Positions 33,500 through 47,420 are shown, counted from the stretch's first letter. The stretch: DNA of 64,000 bases from Mycolicibacterium poriferae (GCF_010728325.1 NZ_AP022570.1:2480001-2544000); one strand, 5' to 3'. Made by a program: numbers and translations. Notes: generated by a model not told the origin, from the sequence alone.

Positions 33500-34686
33500 C
33501 GCCGGCGCCACCGTGCGCGACTCTCGGTGAGATACCTTGCCAAATCGGCGTACTCGTCACGGTCGTCGGAGAACGCGATGTAGTTCTCGGCGAGGTTGAA
33601 CCACGGTCTCGTGCTCGGCGGGGTGTCTCGCCGTGCCGCTTCGAGGTGACGCTGGTTCACCGGCCTTGTCGATCCGGCGCGAACCGAATCATGTAATGCG
33701 AATTCTACGGCTGCGCTGCAGATCCGCGCCAGATCTGCACCCGAGTATCCCTCGGTGTTGCGGGCGACGGAGTCGAGGTCCAGGTCCTCGGTGGGCGACT
33801 TGCGCAGGTGGTGAGCCAGGATCGCCGCCCTGGCGGGCAGATCTGGCGGCAGAACCACCACCTTGCGGTCGAATCTGCCGGGGCGCAACAGAGCGGGGTC
33901 GACGTCCCAGACCTGGTTGGTCGCCCCCAGCACCAGCAACCCCTCGTTGTCGCTGGTCGCTCCGTCGAGTTCCAGCAGCAGTTGGTTCACGACGTTGCGG
34001 ACGGCGCCGGAGGTCTGCGAGCGCTTGTGGCCGAGCGCATCCAGCTCGTCGATGAACATCAATGTCGGACGCATCCGGCGGGCTTCATCGAACACGCGTT
34101 TGACGTTGCGTTCACTGTTACCCAGCCACATCTCCAGGATGTCGGCGATGCCCACATGGATGAAGTAGAGACCCAGTTCGCCGGCCAAGGCCTTGGCCAG
34201 GAATGTCTTACCGCAGCCCGGGGGGCCCCACAGCAACAGGCTCGAGCGCAGCGAATGACCGAATGCCCTGCGTAACTCCTCGTTGCGCATCGGTTCCAGA
34301 AAGCTCAAACGCAGCCGCTGCTTGACGTCCGTCATTCCCGCGACGTCGGCCAGGGTCACCGCAGGCCGGACTATGTCGAAAAGGTCGCTGACCGGTACGT
34401 CGGTGAGGGGCTCGTGGGAAACCCGTTCACGGTCCGGCTGGGTGGGCGACAGCGAGGCGGCACGCGGTGACGCCGCTGCGAAACCAGCCAGCGCCGCCTC
34501 CTTTCTGTGGATCGCGTCCGCGTCGCCGGGGGATTGTTGCAACAGCACTTCGCAATGGCCGAGCGCAGCGGGGTGTTGCGCCTCGGCGAGCAGCAGGTCG
34601 ATCAGGTGCAGGCGCAGCGCCCGGTTCAACGGGTCGGTTCGGACTGCGCCCTCGAGTGCGCGAACGACCTCAGGATCCTGCGCCAT
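33496..34686 (-). CDS. AAA+ ATPase of the CDC48/FtsH/Vps4-like type
   Basis: A 396-residue protein. The N-terminal 70 or so residues are TPR-like; the AAA domain begins near 110 (LADVAGMTDVKQRLRL). It has Walker A WGPPGCGKTFL (154-161), Walker B LMFIDELDAL (about 209-218), sensor 1 LVLGATN and the arginine finger region LRPGRFDRKVV. There is no protease domain, so it is likely a remodeller. ATG 34686 is chosen over 34716 because the N-terminus then begins with the TPR-like helix. First gene of the minus-strand operon that continues into the TPR protein and both TIR-STAND genes. Confidence 0.86.
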   Translation of the reverse strand: MAQDPEVVRALEGAVRTDPLNRALRLHLIDLLLAEAQHPAALGHCEVLLQQSPGDADAIHRKEAALAGFAAASPRAASLSPTQPDRERVSHEPLTDVPVSDLFDIVRPAVTLADVAGMTDVKQRLRLSFLEPMRNEELRRAFGHSLRSSLLLWGPPGCGKTFLAKALAGELGLYFIHVGIADILEMWLGNSERNVKRVFDEARRMRPTLMFIDELDALGHKRSQTSGAVRNVVNQLLLELDGATSDNEGLLVLGATNQVWDVDPALLRPGRFDRKVVVLPPDLPARAAILAHHLRKSPTEDLDLDSVARNTEGYSGADLARICSAAVEFALHDSVRAGSTRPVNQRHLEAARRDTPPSTRPWFNLAENYIAFSDDRDEYADLARYLTESRARWRRR

Positions 34687-34736
34687 AGGGACATCCTGAT
34701 CACAGATGGACCCCAACCGCAGGATTCGGCAGAAAC

Positions 34737-35918
34737 TCAGTAGCTGTGCTGGGGGCCCTGTGCCTTCTTGTACAGCGCCTTGAGCATGCGGTCGCGGAAG
34801 GCCGCGTTATCGATCAGCTTCACCCCGGCGTTGGCCAGCTTCGGCTGCCCGATCAGCTTGTGCATGTAGCGGCCGCGCTTGTACTCGCGGCCCCACGCCG
34901 CCTCCATGCGCTGGGCGTAGTTGGTGAAATCGTCGGGTCCGCCGTTGGTCAGCGCCGCGATCGCGCATTCGCCCGCGGCCAGGCCGGATTCCAGGGCCTT
35001 GGAGATGCCCGCGCCCGAGGCCGGCTTGCCCGCACCCAGCGAGTCGCCGGTGAACAGCACGCCCGGCCGCCAGGGCGGCCACGCCGTGAAGCCCATCGGC
35101 AACCGCCAAGCACGCACGCTCTTGTTCTTCTTCAGCTCCTCGATCGCCGGCAGATCCCACTCGCGCGGCAGGGTTCGCAGGAAGTCGCCCAGGAATTTCG
35201 TGGCGTTGATCGACTGCCAGTTCTTGTAGCTGTTGACGTACCCGAGGCCGATGTTGAAGATTCCGTTGCCCATCGGGAACACCCAGCCGTAGCCCGGCAG
35301 CTGATCGCCTTCGAACATCAGCTTCAGATAGATGTCCAGTGAGTCGGAATCGGCTCGGTTGGCAGGCATCTCGGAGCGGATCGCGATCGCGGAGTAGCCG
35401 TTGTACTCGGAATCCACCTTCAGGGCGCGTTTGATGGGGGAGTAGGCGCCGTCGGCGGCGATGACCGCGTCGCCGTAGACCTTTTCGCCGCTCTTGAGCA
35501 CGACGCCGATCACCCGGCCGCTGGCGTCGAGTTCGGGCCCGGCCACCTCGGCGCCCTGGCGGATCTCTGCGCCTGCCGACTCGGCGTGCTTGAGCAGCAC
35601 AGTGTCGAGATGCTCTCGACTGACGGTGTGACCGTGGTCGGGCATGCCGGGCCGCTTCGGAAACGACAGCTCCCACTTGCTCGGGCTGAACACCGTCACG
35701 CGGTTCACCCGATGGAACGTGGCCACCTCGTCGGCCAGGCCCATCTTCTGCAGGTAGCTGACCGCGCGGGCAGTCAGGCCGTCGCCACACGGCTTCGCGC
35801 GCGGGAATTGCGCTTTGTCCAGCACCACCACTTTGGCGCCGGTCTGTGCGGCCTGCCATGCCGCGGCCGAGCCGGAGGGCCCTCCGCCTGCGATGACCAG
35901 GTCGTATCGCTGCGTCAT
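34737..35918 (-). CDS. FAD-dependent geranylgeranyl-reductase-family oxidoreductase
   Basis: A 393-residue flavoprotein. N-terminal dinucleotide motif IAGGGPSGSAAAWQAA, FPRAKPCGDGLTARAV (the CGDG motif of geranylgeranyl and menaquinone reductases), VIAADGAYSPIKRAL, PGYGWVFPMGNGIFNIGLG and the second FAD motif FTGDSLGAGKPASGAGI. Family members reduce isoprenoid chains such as those of menaquinone or chlorophyll; the substrate here is not known. It differs clearly from the MenJ sequence as I remember it. Divergent from the TetR gene at 36072, which may control it, and 50 bp upstream of the AAA gene on the same strand. Confidence 0.85.
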   Translation of the reverse strand: MTQRYDLVIAGGGPSGSAAAWQAAQTGAKVVVLDKAQFPRAKPCGDGLTARAVSYLQKMGLADEVATFHRVNRVTVFSPSKWELSFPKRPGMPDHGHTVSREHLDTVLLKHAESAGAEIRQGAEVAGPELDASGRVIGVVLKSGEKVYGDAVIAADGAYSPIKRALKVDSEYNGYSAIAIRSEMPANRADSDSLDIYLKLMFEGDQLPGYGWVFPMGNGIFNIGLGYVNSYKNWQSINATKFLGDFLRTLPREWDLPAIEELKKNKSVRAWRLPMGFTAWPPWRPGVLFTGDSLGAGKPASGAGISKALESGLAAGECAIAALTNGGPDDFTNYAQRMEAAWGREYKRGRYMHKLIGQPKLANAGVKLIDNAAFRDRMLKALYKKAQGPQHSY

Positions 35919-36059
35919 ACTTCTCGTCTCGTTGAGCGGCTGTCGCTGCGATAGTACCCAAAGCGCGTGATCGCCTCGCGGCGGGCGAACAGCGCTGGTC
36001 AGGATGCCGCCCAGCGGCGGTTCGATGCGGTCAGGCCAGGTCAGCGGTACCTGAACGGG

Positions 36060-36065
36060 TACAGT
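36060..36065 (+). promoter_or_regulatory. Leaderless -10 hexamer of the TetR gene
   Basis: TACAGT followed by 6 nt and GTG at 36072. This spacing decides the start: the longer frame from 35967 would place the promoter inside the gene. Confidence 0.55.
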
Positions 36066-36071
36066 GAGCGG

Positions 36072-36812
36072 GTGCGACGAGGGTCGAGATCACGTTCTGC
36101 TGACGAACCGGCTGTCAAGGTCGACGCCCGCAGCGAGCGTTGGCGCGAGCACCGCAAGAAGGTGCGCTCCGAGATCGTCGACGCCGCGTTCCGCGCCATC
36201 GACCAGCTCGGCCCGGAGGTGTCGCTGCGCGAGATCGCCGAGGAGGCCGGCACCGCCAAGCCGAAGATCTACCGGCACTTCACCGACAAATCCGATCTGT
36301 TCCAGGCCATCGGTAAGCGGATGCGCGACATGTTGTGGGGCGCCATCTTCCCGGCGATCGACATCGCCAAGGACCCGGCGCGCGCCATCATCCACCGCGC
36401 CGTCGAGCAGTATGTGCGCCTCGTCGACGAGCACCCCAACGTCATTCGCTTCCTCATGCAGGGGCGGTTTGCCGAGCAGAGCGAATCGACCATGCGGGCT
36501 CTCAACGAGGGCCGCGACATCACTTTGGCCATGGCCGACATGTTCAGCAACGAGTTGCAGGAGATGGAACTCGACGCGGCGGCCTTCGAGATGGCCGCGT
36601 TCGCGACGTTCGGGGCGGCGGCGTCGGCGACCGACTGGTGGCTCGGCGCCGATCAGGACAGCCCGCGGCGGCTGCCGTCGGCGAAGTTCGTCGAGTACCT
36701 GACCACGATCATGATGGGTTCGATCAACGGCACCTGCGAGGTGCTCGGCGTGCAGGTCGACCCCGACCTCCCGCTGCATGAAGGTGTGCGCCGCCACGAG
36801 CGCGTCGCCTGA
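36072..36812 (+). CDS. TetR-family transcriptional regulator
   Basis: A 246-residue TetR regulator. A basic N-terminal extension precedes the HTH domain (VRSEIVDAAFRAIDQLGPEVSLREIAEEAGTAKPKIYRHFTDK in segments), with a helical ligand-binding domain after it. It corresponds by position to Rv3050c, between nrdE and the monooxygenase in M. tuberculosis (from memory). It lies 48 bp before the monooxygenase gene and divergent from the reductase gene, so both are candidate targets. Effector unknown. Confidence 0.9.
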   Translation: MRRGSRSRSADEPAVKVDARSERWREHRKKVRSEIVDAAFRAIDQLGPEVSLREIAEEAGTAKPKIYRHFTDKSDLFQAIGKRMRDMLWGAIFPAIDIAKDPARAIIHRAVEQYVRLVDEHPNVIRFLMQGRFAEQSESTMRALNEGRDITLAMADMFSNELQEMELDAAAFEMAAFATFGAAASATDWWLGADQDSPRRLPSAKFVEYLTTIMMGSINGTCEVLGVQVDPDLPLHEGVRRHERVA

Positions 36813-36847
36813 CCGCCGGCCCGATTCCCGGTACCGGCGTTCCCCAG

Positions 36848-36853
36848 TACAGT
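36848..36853 (+). promoter_or_regulatory. Leaderless -10 hexamer of the monooxygenase gene
   Basis: TACAGT followed by 7 nt and ATG at 36861. The same hexamer precedes the TetR gene, so both may be read by the same holoenzyme. Confidence 0.5.
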
Positions 36854-36860
36854 CGGGTCC

Positions 36861-38378
36861 ATGACCGTCGCTGAACAGGCCGCCGGCACTCCCGCGGTCG
36901 ACGACCGTGCCCCCGTGCACACCCGCGCGCTGATCATCGGCTCCGGATTCTCCGGGCTTGGGATGGGCATCGAACTGCAGCGCCGCGGCGTTGATTTCCT
37001 GATCCTGGAGAAGGCCGACGAGATCGGCGGTACCTGGCGGGACAACACCTATCCCGGTTGTGCCTGCGACATCCCGTCGCACATGTACTCGTTCTCCTTC
37101 GAACCGAAACCGGACTGGACGCACATGTGGTCGTTCCAGCCCGAGATCCAGAACTATCTCCTCGGGGTGACCGAGAAATACGGGTTGCGGCGCTACATCC
37201 GGTTCGGTGCGCACGTCGACCGGGCCCAGTGGGACGACGACGAGAAGCGCTGGCACGTGTTCACCGACGACGGCGGCGAGTTCATCGCACAGTTCCTGAT
37301 CTCCGGTGCCGGCGGACTGCACATCCCGCTGATCCCCGAGTTCGACGGCCTCGACGACTACCTGGCCGGCGACGGCGCCGCGTTCCACTCGGCGCAGTGG
37401 AACCACGACGTCGACATCACCGGCAAGCGCGTCGCGGTGATCGGCACCGGGGCCAGCGCGATCCAGATCGTGCCCGAGATCGTCAAGGACGTCGCCGGCC
37501 TGCAGCTCTACCAGCGCACCCCCGCCTGGGTGATGCCCCGGCCGAACAACCCGATCCCCGAGGGAATGCAGCGGATGTTCGCCAACGTGCCGGGCACCCG
37601 AGCAGCGATGCGCGCCGGCATCTACTGGATCCATGAAGCGGTCGGTTTCGCGATGACCAAACAGCCTCGCCTGCTCAAACTCGGTGAGCTGATGGGCAAG
37701 TGGAACATCCGTCGCTCGATCAAGGATCGCGAGCTGCGCCGCAAGCTCACCCCCGACTACCGGGCGGGTTGCAAGCGCATCCTCAACTCCGACACCTACT
37801 ATCGCGGCATCGCGGACCCGAAGACCGAGGTGATCACCGACCGCATCGCACGGTTCACCCCGACCGGCATCGTCACCGCCGACGGCCGCGAGCGGCCGGT
37901 GGACGTGGTGGTCTTCGCGACCGGCTTCCACGTCACCGATTCCTACACCTACGTCGACATCAAGGGGCCGGACGGAGAGGACCTGGTCGACCGCTGGAAC
38001 GCCGAGGGCATCGCCGCCCTGCGCGGCATCACGGTCGCCGGAATGCCCAACCTGTTCTTCCTGCTCGGCCCGAACACCGCGCTGGGACACAACTCGGTGG
38101 TGTTCATGATCGAGTCGCAGATCCGCTATGCCGGTCAGGCCATCGCCGCGGTCGACCGTGCCGGCGCCGAGGCGCTGGCTCCGACCCGCGACGCGCAGGA
38201 CAGCTACAACGACGAACTGCAGCACGACCTGAGCGGCACCGTGTGGAGCACCGGCGGCTGCCGCAGCTGGTATCTCGACGAGCACGGGGTCAACCGCACC
38301 CTGTGGAGTGGCATGACGTGGCAGTACTGGTTGGCCACAAGGCGTTTCAAAGCGGACGAGTACACCTTCACCCGCTGA
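36861..38378 (+). CDS. Flavin-containing / Baeyer-Villiger-type monooxygenase
   Basis: A 505-residue flavoprotein. FAD motif LIIGSGFSGLGMGIEL, the GGTWRDNTYPGCACDIPSH stretch common in Baeyer-Villiger monooxygenases, the fingerprint-like GAAFHSAQWNHD, and the NADPH motif VAVIGTGASAIQIVPEI. It inserts one oxygen into ketones or heteroatoms using NADPH and O2; the substrate is unknown. It matches Rv3049c by position (from memory). Probably cotranscribed with, or controlled by, the TetR gene just upstream. It converges with the FBP-domain gene. Confidence 0.92.
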   Translation: MTVAEQAAGTPAVDDRAPVHTRALIIGSGFSGLGMGIELQRRGVDFLILEKADEIGGTWRDNTYPGCACDIPSHMYSFSFEPKPDWTHMWSFQPEIQNYLLGVTEKYGLRRYIRFGAHVDRAQWDDDEKRWHVFTDDGGEFIAQFLISGAGGLHIPLIPEFDGLDDYLAGDGAAFHSAQWNHDVDITGKRVAVIGTGASAIQIVPEIVKDVAGLQLYQRTPAWVMPRPNNPIPEGMQRMFANVPGTRAAMRAGIYWIHEAVGFAMTKQPRLLKLGELMGKWNIRRSIKDRELRRKLTPDYRAGCKRILNSDTYYRGIADPKTEVITDRIARFTPTGIVTADGRERPVDVVVFATGFHVTDSYTYVDIKGPDGEDLVDRWNAEGIAALRGITVAGMPNLFFLLGPNTALGHNSVVFMIESQIRYAGQAIAAVDRAGAEALAPTRDAQDSYNDELQHDLSGTVWSTGGCRSWYLDEHGVNRTLWSGMTWQYWLATRRFKADEYTFTR

Positions 38379-38392
38379 GTGAGCAGCCGCGC

Positions 38393-38887
38393 TCAGCTCT
38401 CTGTGGAGAGCACCTTGTCGACGAATCCGTGCACCTTGCTCCGCAGTTCTTCGACCCGCTGCTCGCGGATGAGGTCGAGGTCGGTGCCCCTGTGATAAGC
38501 GGGCGGCAACTGCCGGACGTTGCCGGAGCAACCGAAGTTCGCGCAGATCAAGGTGCCCAGGGTGTCGCCCTTGCGGCCGGCCGCGCCGCCCCGGCGAACG
38601 GTGTAGAGCACGGCCTCGTCGGTCAGGTTGACGTCATTGCACCAGGTGCACATGGTGCGGCCCCGCGGCTTGACCGCGGCCCGGTTGAGCAGCAGCGCCA
38701 CAGGTCCATCCGGCCGGTCGACGAGCAGGTACGCGCGGCGCGGGATCTTGGGGTCGGTCCAGCCGTAATACTCCAGCTTGCCGAACGTCACGGCGTCGAA
38801 GTCGGGTGCGAAGGTGACCTTCTTGACCTCGCTGCGGGTGGCGCCGCGGAAGGCGGCGAGGATCTGGTCACGGGTATACGAATCCAT
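38393..38887 (-). CDS. FBP-type (elongation-factor-G-binding) zinc-finger protein
   Basis: A 164-residue protein. The C-terminal half has the treble-clef zinc site of the FBP/FusB family: CTWCNDV and, 30 or so residues later, CANFGCSGNVRQLPPAYHRG. FusB proteins bind EF-G and rescue it from fusidic-acid-stalled ribosomes; mycobacterial members have not been shown, to my knowledge, to do the same, so the role is by family. ATG 38887 has an aggatgg site; the longer frame from 39547 overlaps the nrdF2 promoter and is rejected. Confidence 0.85.
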   Translation of the reverse strand: MDSYTRDQILAAFRGATRSEVKKVTFAPDFDAVTFGKLEYYGWTDPKIPRRAYLLVDRPDGPVALLLNRAAVKPRGRTMCTWCNDVNLTDEAVLYTVRRGGAAGRKGDTLGTLICANFGCSGNVRQLPPAYHRGTDLDLIREQRVEELRSKVHGFVDKVLSTES

Positions 38888-40313
<1,426 letters not shown>

Positions 40314-40324
40314 CTGATTCCCTT

Positions 40325-40386
40325 CGCCGAGTGTGCATCTCCTGCGAAAAATGTCGCTCGCAGTCGCAGTGGATGCACACTCGGCG
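40325..40386. terminator. Long inverted repeat between nrdF2 and adhC
   Basis: cgccgagtgtgcatc (40325-40339) and gatgcacactcggcg (40372-40386) are perfect 15-bp inverted repeats; a second stem ctgcga/tcgcag lies inside the loop. It separates two convergent genes and could end transcription from both sides, though it lacks T-runs. It also has the look of a dispersed mycobacterial palindromic element; a genome search would tell. Confidence 0.6.
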
Positions 40387-40401
40387 CGCACGCCGTCGCG
40401 G

Positions 40402-41448
40402 CTAGCGCAGTGACGCGGTGTCGATGACGAAGCGGTAGCGCACGTCGCTGGCCACCACCCGCTCGTAAGCCTCGTTGACGTAATCAGGCTCGATCACCTC
40501 GATCTCCGGGGCGACCTTGTGCTCGGCGCAGAAGTCGAGCATCTCCTGGGTTTCGGCGATGCCGCCGATCAACGATCCGGCCAGGCGGCGGCGCCCGAAG
40601 ATCAGCGCGCCGGGGGGCACCTGCATCGCATGCTCGGGCATGCCCAGCTCGACGAGCGTGCCGTCGAGGGTCAGCAGGCCGAGGTAGTCACCCATGTCGA
40701 GATTGGCCGACACCGTGTTGAGGATCAGGTCGAAGGAGCCCTTGAGCTTCTTGAACGTCTCACGGTCACTGGTGGCGTAGTACTCCGAGGCCCCCAAACG
40801 CAGCCCGTCCTCCATCTTCTTCAGCGACTGGCTGAGCACCGTAACCTCGGCACCCATCGCGACGGCCAGCTTCACCGCCAGGTGTCCGAGACCGCCGAGC
40901 CCGATGACCGCGACCCGGGAGCCGGGCCCGGTGTTCCAGTGCCGCAACGGCGAATAGGTGGTGATGCCCGCGCACAGCAGCGGGGCGGCTTCCTCCAGTC
41001 CGATCGCCTCGGGGATCGACAACACGTAGTTCTCGTCCACCACGATGGCGCCGCTGTAGCCGCCCTGGGTCGGCTTACCGTCGGGGCCGATGCCGTTGTA
41101 GGTGCCGACCATGCCGGGGTTGTCGCAGTACTGCTCCTCACCGGCCAGACAGAATTCGCACTCGCGGCACGAGTCGACGAAGCACCCGACGCCGACGCGG
41201 TCACCGACGCTGAACTTCGAGACCTCCGAGCCGACCTCGGTGACGATGCCGGCGATCTCGTGCCCGGGCACCATCGGATACGTCACCGGACCCCACTCGC
41301 CGCGCACGGTGTGGATGTCGGAGTGACAGATCCCGGCGAAATGGATGTCGAAGGCCACGTCGTGCGGGCCGACCTCACGTCGCTCGATCGTGGTCTTGGA
41401 CAGTGGCTCGGTCGCGGAGGTGGCCGCATAGGCGGAAACGGTGCTCAT
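40402..41448 (-). CDS. adhC: Zinc-dependent NAD(P) alcohol dehydrogenase
   Basis: A 348-residue medium-chain dehydrogenase of the cinnamyl-alcohol/YahK type. Catalytic zinc Cys in [15 protein letters not shown] motif ([10 protein letters not shown]), structural zinc Cys cluster ([15 protein letters not shown]) and coenzyme motif [15 protein letters not shown]. It oxidises or reduces alcohols and aldehydes, usually with NADP. It matches Rv3045 adhC in position and sequence (from memory). ATG 41448 follows the site agagga; GTG 41451 is an alternative. Confidence 0.92.
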   Translation of the reverse strand: MSTVSAYAATSATEPLSKTTIERREVGPHDVAFDIHFAGICHSDIHTVRGEWGPVTYPMVPGHEIAGIVTEVGSEVSKFSVGDRVGVGCFVDSCRECEFCLAGEEQYCDNPGMVGTYNGIGPDGKPTQGGYSGAIVVDENYVLSIPEAIGLEEAAPLLCAGITTYSPLRHWNTGPGSRVAVIGLGGLGHLAVKLAVAMGAEVTVLSQSLKKMEDGLRLGASEYYATSDRETFKKLKGSFDLILNTVSANLDMGDYLGLLTLDGTLVELGMPEHAMQVPPGALIFGRRRLAGSLIGGIAETQEMLDFCAEHKVAPEIEVIEPDYVNEAYERVVASDVRYRFVIDTASLR

Positions 41449-41587
41449 CACGTCCTCTTCGGTTGCACGGATTCAGGGGGCTGCCGCGACGCTGCGGCTC
41501 AACTCGAAGACAACGAACGGTCCCGCGGCATTAGTCCCCGCGCATATGTGACATTGCCGACTGGCGCTGCCGACGGTGCGGGTGGGC

Positions 41588-42718
41588 TCAGTTGATCGGC
41601 GCGTCGACCAGATTCAGATCAGCCAGGACGCCGCGGGCGGCGATCAGGCCCTGACCGGACTGCCAGACGGCGTTGTTCACTGCGAACACCCGGTCGTCGC
41701 GAACCGCCGACAGCCGCTTCCAGGCATCGCTGCGCATGATCTCGCTCCCGCGTTGTTTGGCTTCGTCGGAGGCGAACGACACGTAGACGAGGTCACCGTC
41801 GGCGGCGGAGAAGTCCGGGTCGTTGCCCATGTCGGCGTCGGAGATCCCGATCTCGTCGAAGGGCTTCTCGGTGAACCGTTGCGTCGCCGGTCGATCCACC
41901 GAGGCGGCTGCGAGAACACTGCCGGGGAAGTTGTCGACCCCGAAGATCCGCAGGGTGGAGTCGGTGAACTGCACGACCGAGGCCTGGAAGTGGGTCGCGT
42001 CGTTCTGCTCGCCCGTGGTGGCGGCGGCGCGGTCGAACTGCTCGACGAGGGTGTCGGCCGCCGCGGGCCGTCCCGTCGCGGCGCCCACGGTCCGCAGTGT
42101 CTCGCGCCACTCGGTCCCGGCGGGGCCGCTGAACACCGTCGGCGCGATCTCGGACAGCTCCGGGTGGATCCGCGGCGTCAGTGCGGCCGAGCCGAGGATC
42201 AGATCTGGGTCGGTGTCGCGGATCGCGCTCAGGTCGGGTTCGGAGCGATTACCCGCCCCGGGCAGGTCGTGGATCACGCTGCCCAAGTAGGCCGGTTGCA
42301 CTCCGGAGCCGTCGGGCAACGCCGCGGCAACGATTCGAGACTGAAGCCCCAACGCGCACAGGGCGTCGAGTTGGCTGCCGGACAACACGACGATCCGCTG
42401 CGGGTCGGCGGGGACCATGGTCGTCTCCGGAATCGGCGGGCTGACCGCGTGGCCGGTGGCATTGCGCACCTCCCGCTGGGGCGGGCCGTCCTCGAGCGGG
42501 GCGGGCTCGGGTGCACACGATTCGTCGGGCCGGCGGTCGTTGCCCAACACGCCCGCACCCGCGATGCGGGTGGTGCTGGTGATGATCGAGCTGTCGGGGG
42601 GCGCGTCACTGCCGGAGCCGCAGCCACTGAGCGCGGCCACGCCGACGACGGACAGCAGAACAGCCAGCACCGCTGTCCGGGACGCTCGACCGCCCCGCCG
42701 CGTACCCGTGAACAGCAC
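41588..42718 (-). CDS. fecB: FecB-like periplasmic binding lipoprotein
   Basis: A 376-residue lipoprotein with signal peptide and lipobox LSGC (Cys at about 33), then a helical-backbone metal-receptor/PBP fold (RIVVLSGSQLDALCALGL; GSAALTPRIHPELSEIAP; YVSFASDEAKQRGS). Such proteins bind iron-siderophore, haem or cobalamin-type ligands at the outer membrane leaflet. It corresponds to Rv3044 fecB by position (from memory). GTG start with TACGGT 7 nt upstream, so probably leaderless. Divergent from ctaD. Confidence 0.9.
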   Translation of the reverse strand: MLFTGTRRGGRASRTAVLAVLLSVVGVAALSGCGSGSDAPPDSSIITSTTRIAGAGVLGNDRRPDESCAPEPAPLEDGPPQREVRNATGHAVSPPIPETTMVPADPQRIVVLSGSQLDALCALGLQSRIVAAALPDGSGVQPAYLGSVIHDLPGAGNRSEPDLSAIRDTDPDLILGSAALTPRIHPELSEIAPTVFSGPAGTEWRETLRTVGAATGRPAAADTLVEQFDRAAATTGEQNDATHFQASVVQFTDSTLRIFGVDNFPGSVLAAASVDRPATQRFTEKPFDEIGISDADMGNDPDFSAADGDLVYVSFASDEAKQRGSEIMRSDAWKRLSAVRDDRVFAVNNAVWQSGQGLIAARGVLADLNLVDAPIN

Positions 42719-42725
42719 GTCGCCG

Positions 42726-42731
42726 ACCGTA
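42726..42731 (-). promoter_or_regulatory. Leaderless -10 hexamer of the fecB-like gene
   Basis: On the minus strand TACGGT, then 7 nt, then GTG at 42718. Confidence 0.45.
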
Positions 42732-42814
42732 ACACCCGGCGGATCCGTTACTGGTCACGCGCGGTGTCGCGGAAATCGCGGAGTGCTTGCGGCCGCGAAT
42801 ACGACAGTTTGTAG

Positions 42815-45958
<3,144 letters not shown>

Positions 45959-45962
45959 GGCT

Positions 45963-47405
45963 TCACACCACGACCGCGGCCGGCTCGGGTCCGGTCATCC
46001 CCGTGACGCTGCGCCACGCGCGGGCGAGCAGTTCGATCGCTTCGACGAGTTTCGGCTCGGGCAGTGTGTACGGCACCCGGATGAACCGTTCCAGGGTCCC
46101 GTCGACACCGAACCGCGGCCCGGGCGGGATCTCCAGCCCGATCCGCGACGCGGCCGCCGAGACCGCTGAACTCATCGGCGCCGGCAGCCGCACCCACACC
46201 GACATGCCGCCCTTGCCGGGGGCGGGCTGCCAGTCGGGCAGGTGCTGGGCCAGCAGATCGAGCAGCAGTGCCCGGCGGGCCCGCAGGATCTCCCGGCGCT
46301 CCGGCAGCACCTCGGCTTCGTCGGCCAAAAGCCTTGCCGCCGCGAGCTGTTCCACGATCGCGGTACCCATGTCGATGGCGGGTCGCAGCGCTGCGATCGT
46401 CGGCAGCACGCTGCGTTCGGCCCTGATCCAGCCGATCCGCAGGCCGCCCCAGAACGACTTGGACATCGAGCCCACGGTCAACAGCAGATCCCGGCGTTGG
46501 GTCATCGTGGTGCCGAACGGCGGCGGCACCTGCTCGTCGAGCCACATGTCGGTGATGGTCTCGTCGATGATGGTGCGGGTGCGCGTCTCGCTGATGATGT
46601 GCGCCAACCTTCTCCGGCCGGGTTCCGGCAGCGTCATCCCCGTCGGGTTCTGGTTGTCCGGAATCAGGTAGGCCAGATCCGGTGCCAGTTGGCGGACGGC
46701 GGCCTCGACGGCGTCGAGTTCCCACCCGTCGGCCGTCATCGCCACCGGCACCGGACGCAGACCGCGGTTAGCGATCGCCGACAACGCACCGTGGTAGGTG
46801 GGCTGCTCGACGAGCACCCGATCCTCGGGCTGGGTGAAGGCGGCCAGGATCAGATTGATGGCGTGCAGGGCGCCGGTGGTCACCATGATCTCGTCCGGAT
46901 CAGTGGGAAGTCCACGGGCGCAGTAGCGTTCGGCGATCGCGACACGCAGCGGGGGTACGCCGAGCAGTTCGATTCCGATGTCGTTCAGGTACGGGCTCAC
47001 CTGCTCGGCGGCCTCGGCAAACGCTCGTGCCACCACGGTGGCCGGCGCGGCGAAGGTGGCGGCGGCCAGGTTCGCCGTCGCCGGCGCGGGGCCGGCCGGT
47101 GCAGCGGGGGAGACCGGCAGGGCTGTGGTGCTGCGGGCGCCGCGGCGCGCGTTGAGATAGCCGTCGTCGCGCAGTTGCGTGTAGGCGGCGGTGACGGTCG
47201 TACGCGAGACACGCAGGGCATCGGCCAGTGCTCGCTCGCTGGGGAGTCGGGCGCCGACCGGCACCCGGCCGTCGACGATCAGCAGCCGGATGGCGTCGGC
47301 GAGGCCGTGATAGGCCGGACCGCTCCGATTGGCCGTCCGCCAGTTCCCCAGTTCGCGGACCAAAAGGTCCACATCGAGCTTTCGCGCCGCCACTGAGCCA
47401 GTCAT
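45963..47405 (-). CDS. MocR-type regulator (GntR HTH fused to PLP aminotransferase)
   Basis: A 480-residue protein. An N-terminal GntR winged helix (RLPSERALADALRVSRTTVTAAYTQLRDDGYL) is joined to a fold-type-I aminotransferase domain with the PLP Lys in TVGSMSKSFWGGLRIGW, ligands in DLAYLIPDNQNPTG, and a C-terminal RFIRVPY. MocR proteins such as PdxR and GabR bind PLP or amino-acid adducts and control neighbouring genes. The divergent 48-residue gene and an inverted repeat between them (47421-47451) suggest autoregulation. Target pathway unknown; a plain aminotransferase role is less likely. Confidence 0.9.
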   Translation of the reverse strand: MTGSVAARKLDVDLLVRELGNWRTANRSGPAYHGLADAIRLLIVDGRVPVGARLPSERALADALRVSRTTVTAAYTQLRDDGYLNARRGARSTTALPVSPAAPAGPAPATANLAAATFAAPATVVARAFAEAAEQVSPYLNDIGIELLGVPPLRVAIAERYCARGLPTDPDEIMVTTGALHAINLILAAFTQPEDRVLVEQPTYHGALSAIANRGLRPVPVAMTADGWELDAVEAAVRQLAPDLAYLIPDNQNPTGMTLPEPGRRRLAHIISETRTRTIIDETITDMWLDEQVPPPFGTTMTQRRDLLLTVGSMSKSFWGGLRIGWIRAERSVLPTIAALRPAIDMGTAIVEQLAAARLLADEAEVLPERREILRARRALLLDLLAQHLPDWQPAPGKGGMSVWVRLPAPMSSAVSAAASRIGLEIPPGPRFGVDGTLERFIRVPYTLPEPKLVEAIELLARAWRSVTGMTGPEPAAVVV

Positions 47406-47420
47406 TGGGGCCAGTATTGC

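Noticed and set aside
38374..38397. Six-base inverted repeat between the monooxygenase and FBP genes as terminator
   Set aside because: The stem is short, overlaps the stop codon and has no T-run; too weak to list.
36090..38531. Minus-strand frame of 813 residues
   Set aside because: Antisense to the TetR and monooxygenase genes, both clearly real; composition is that of a shadow frame.
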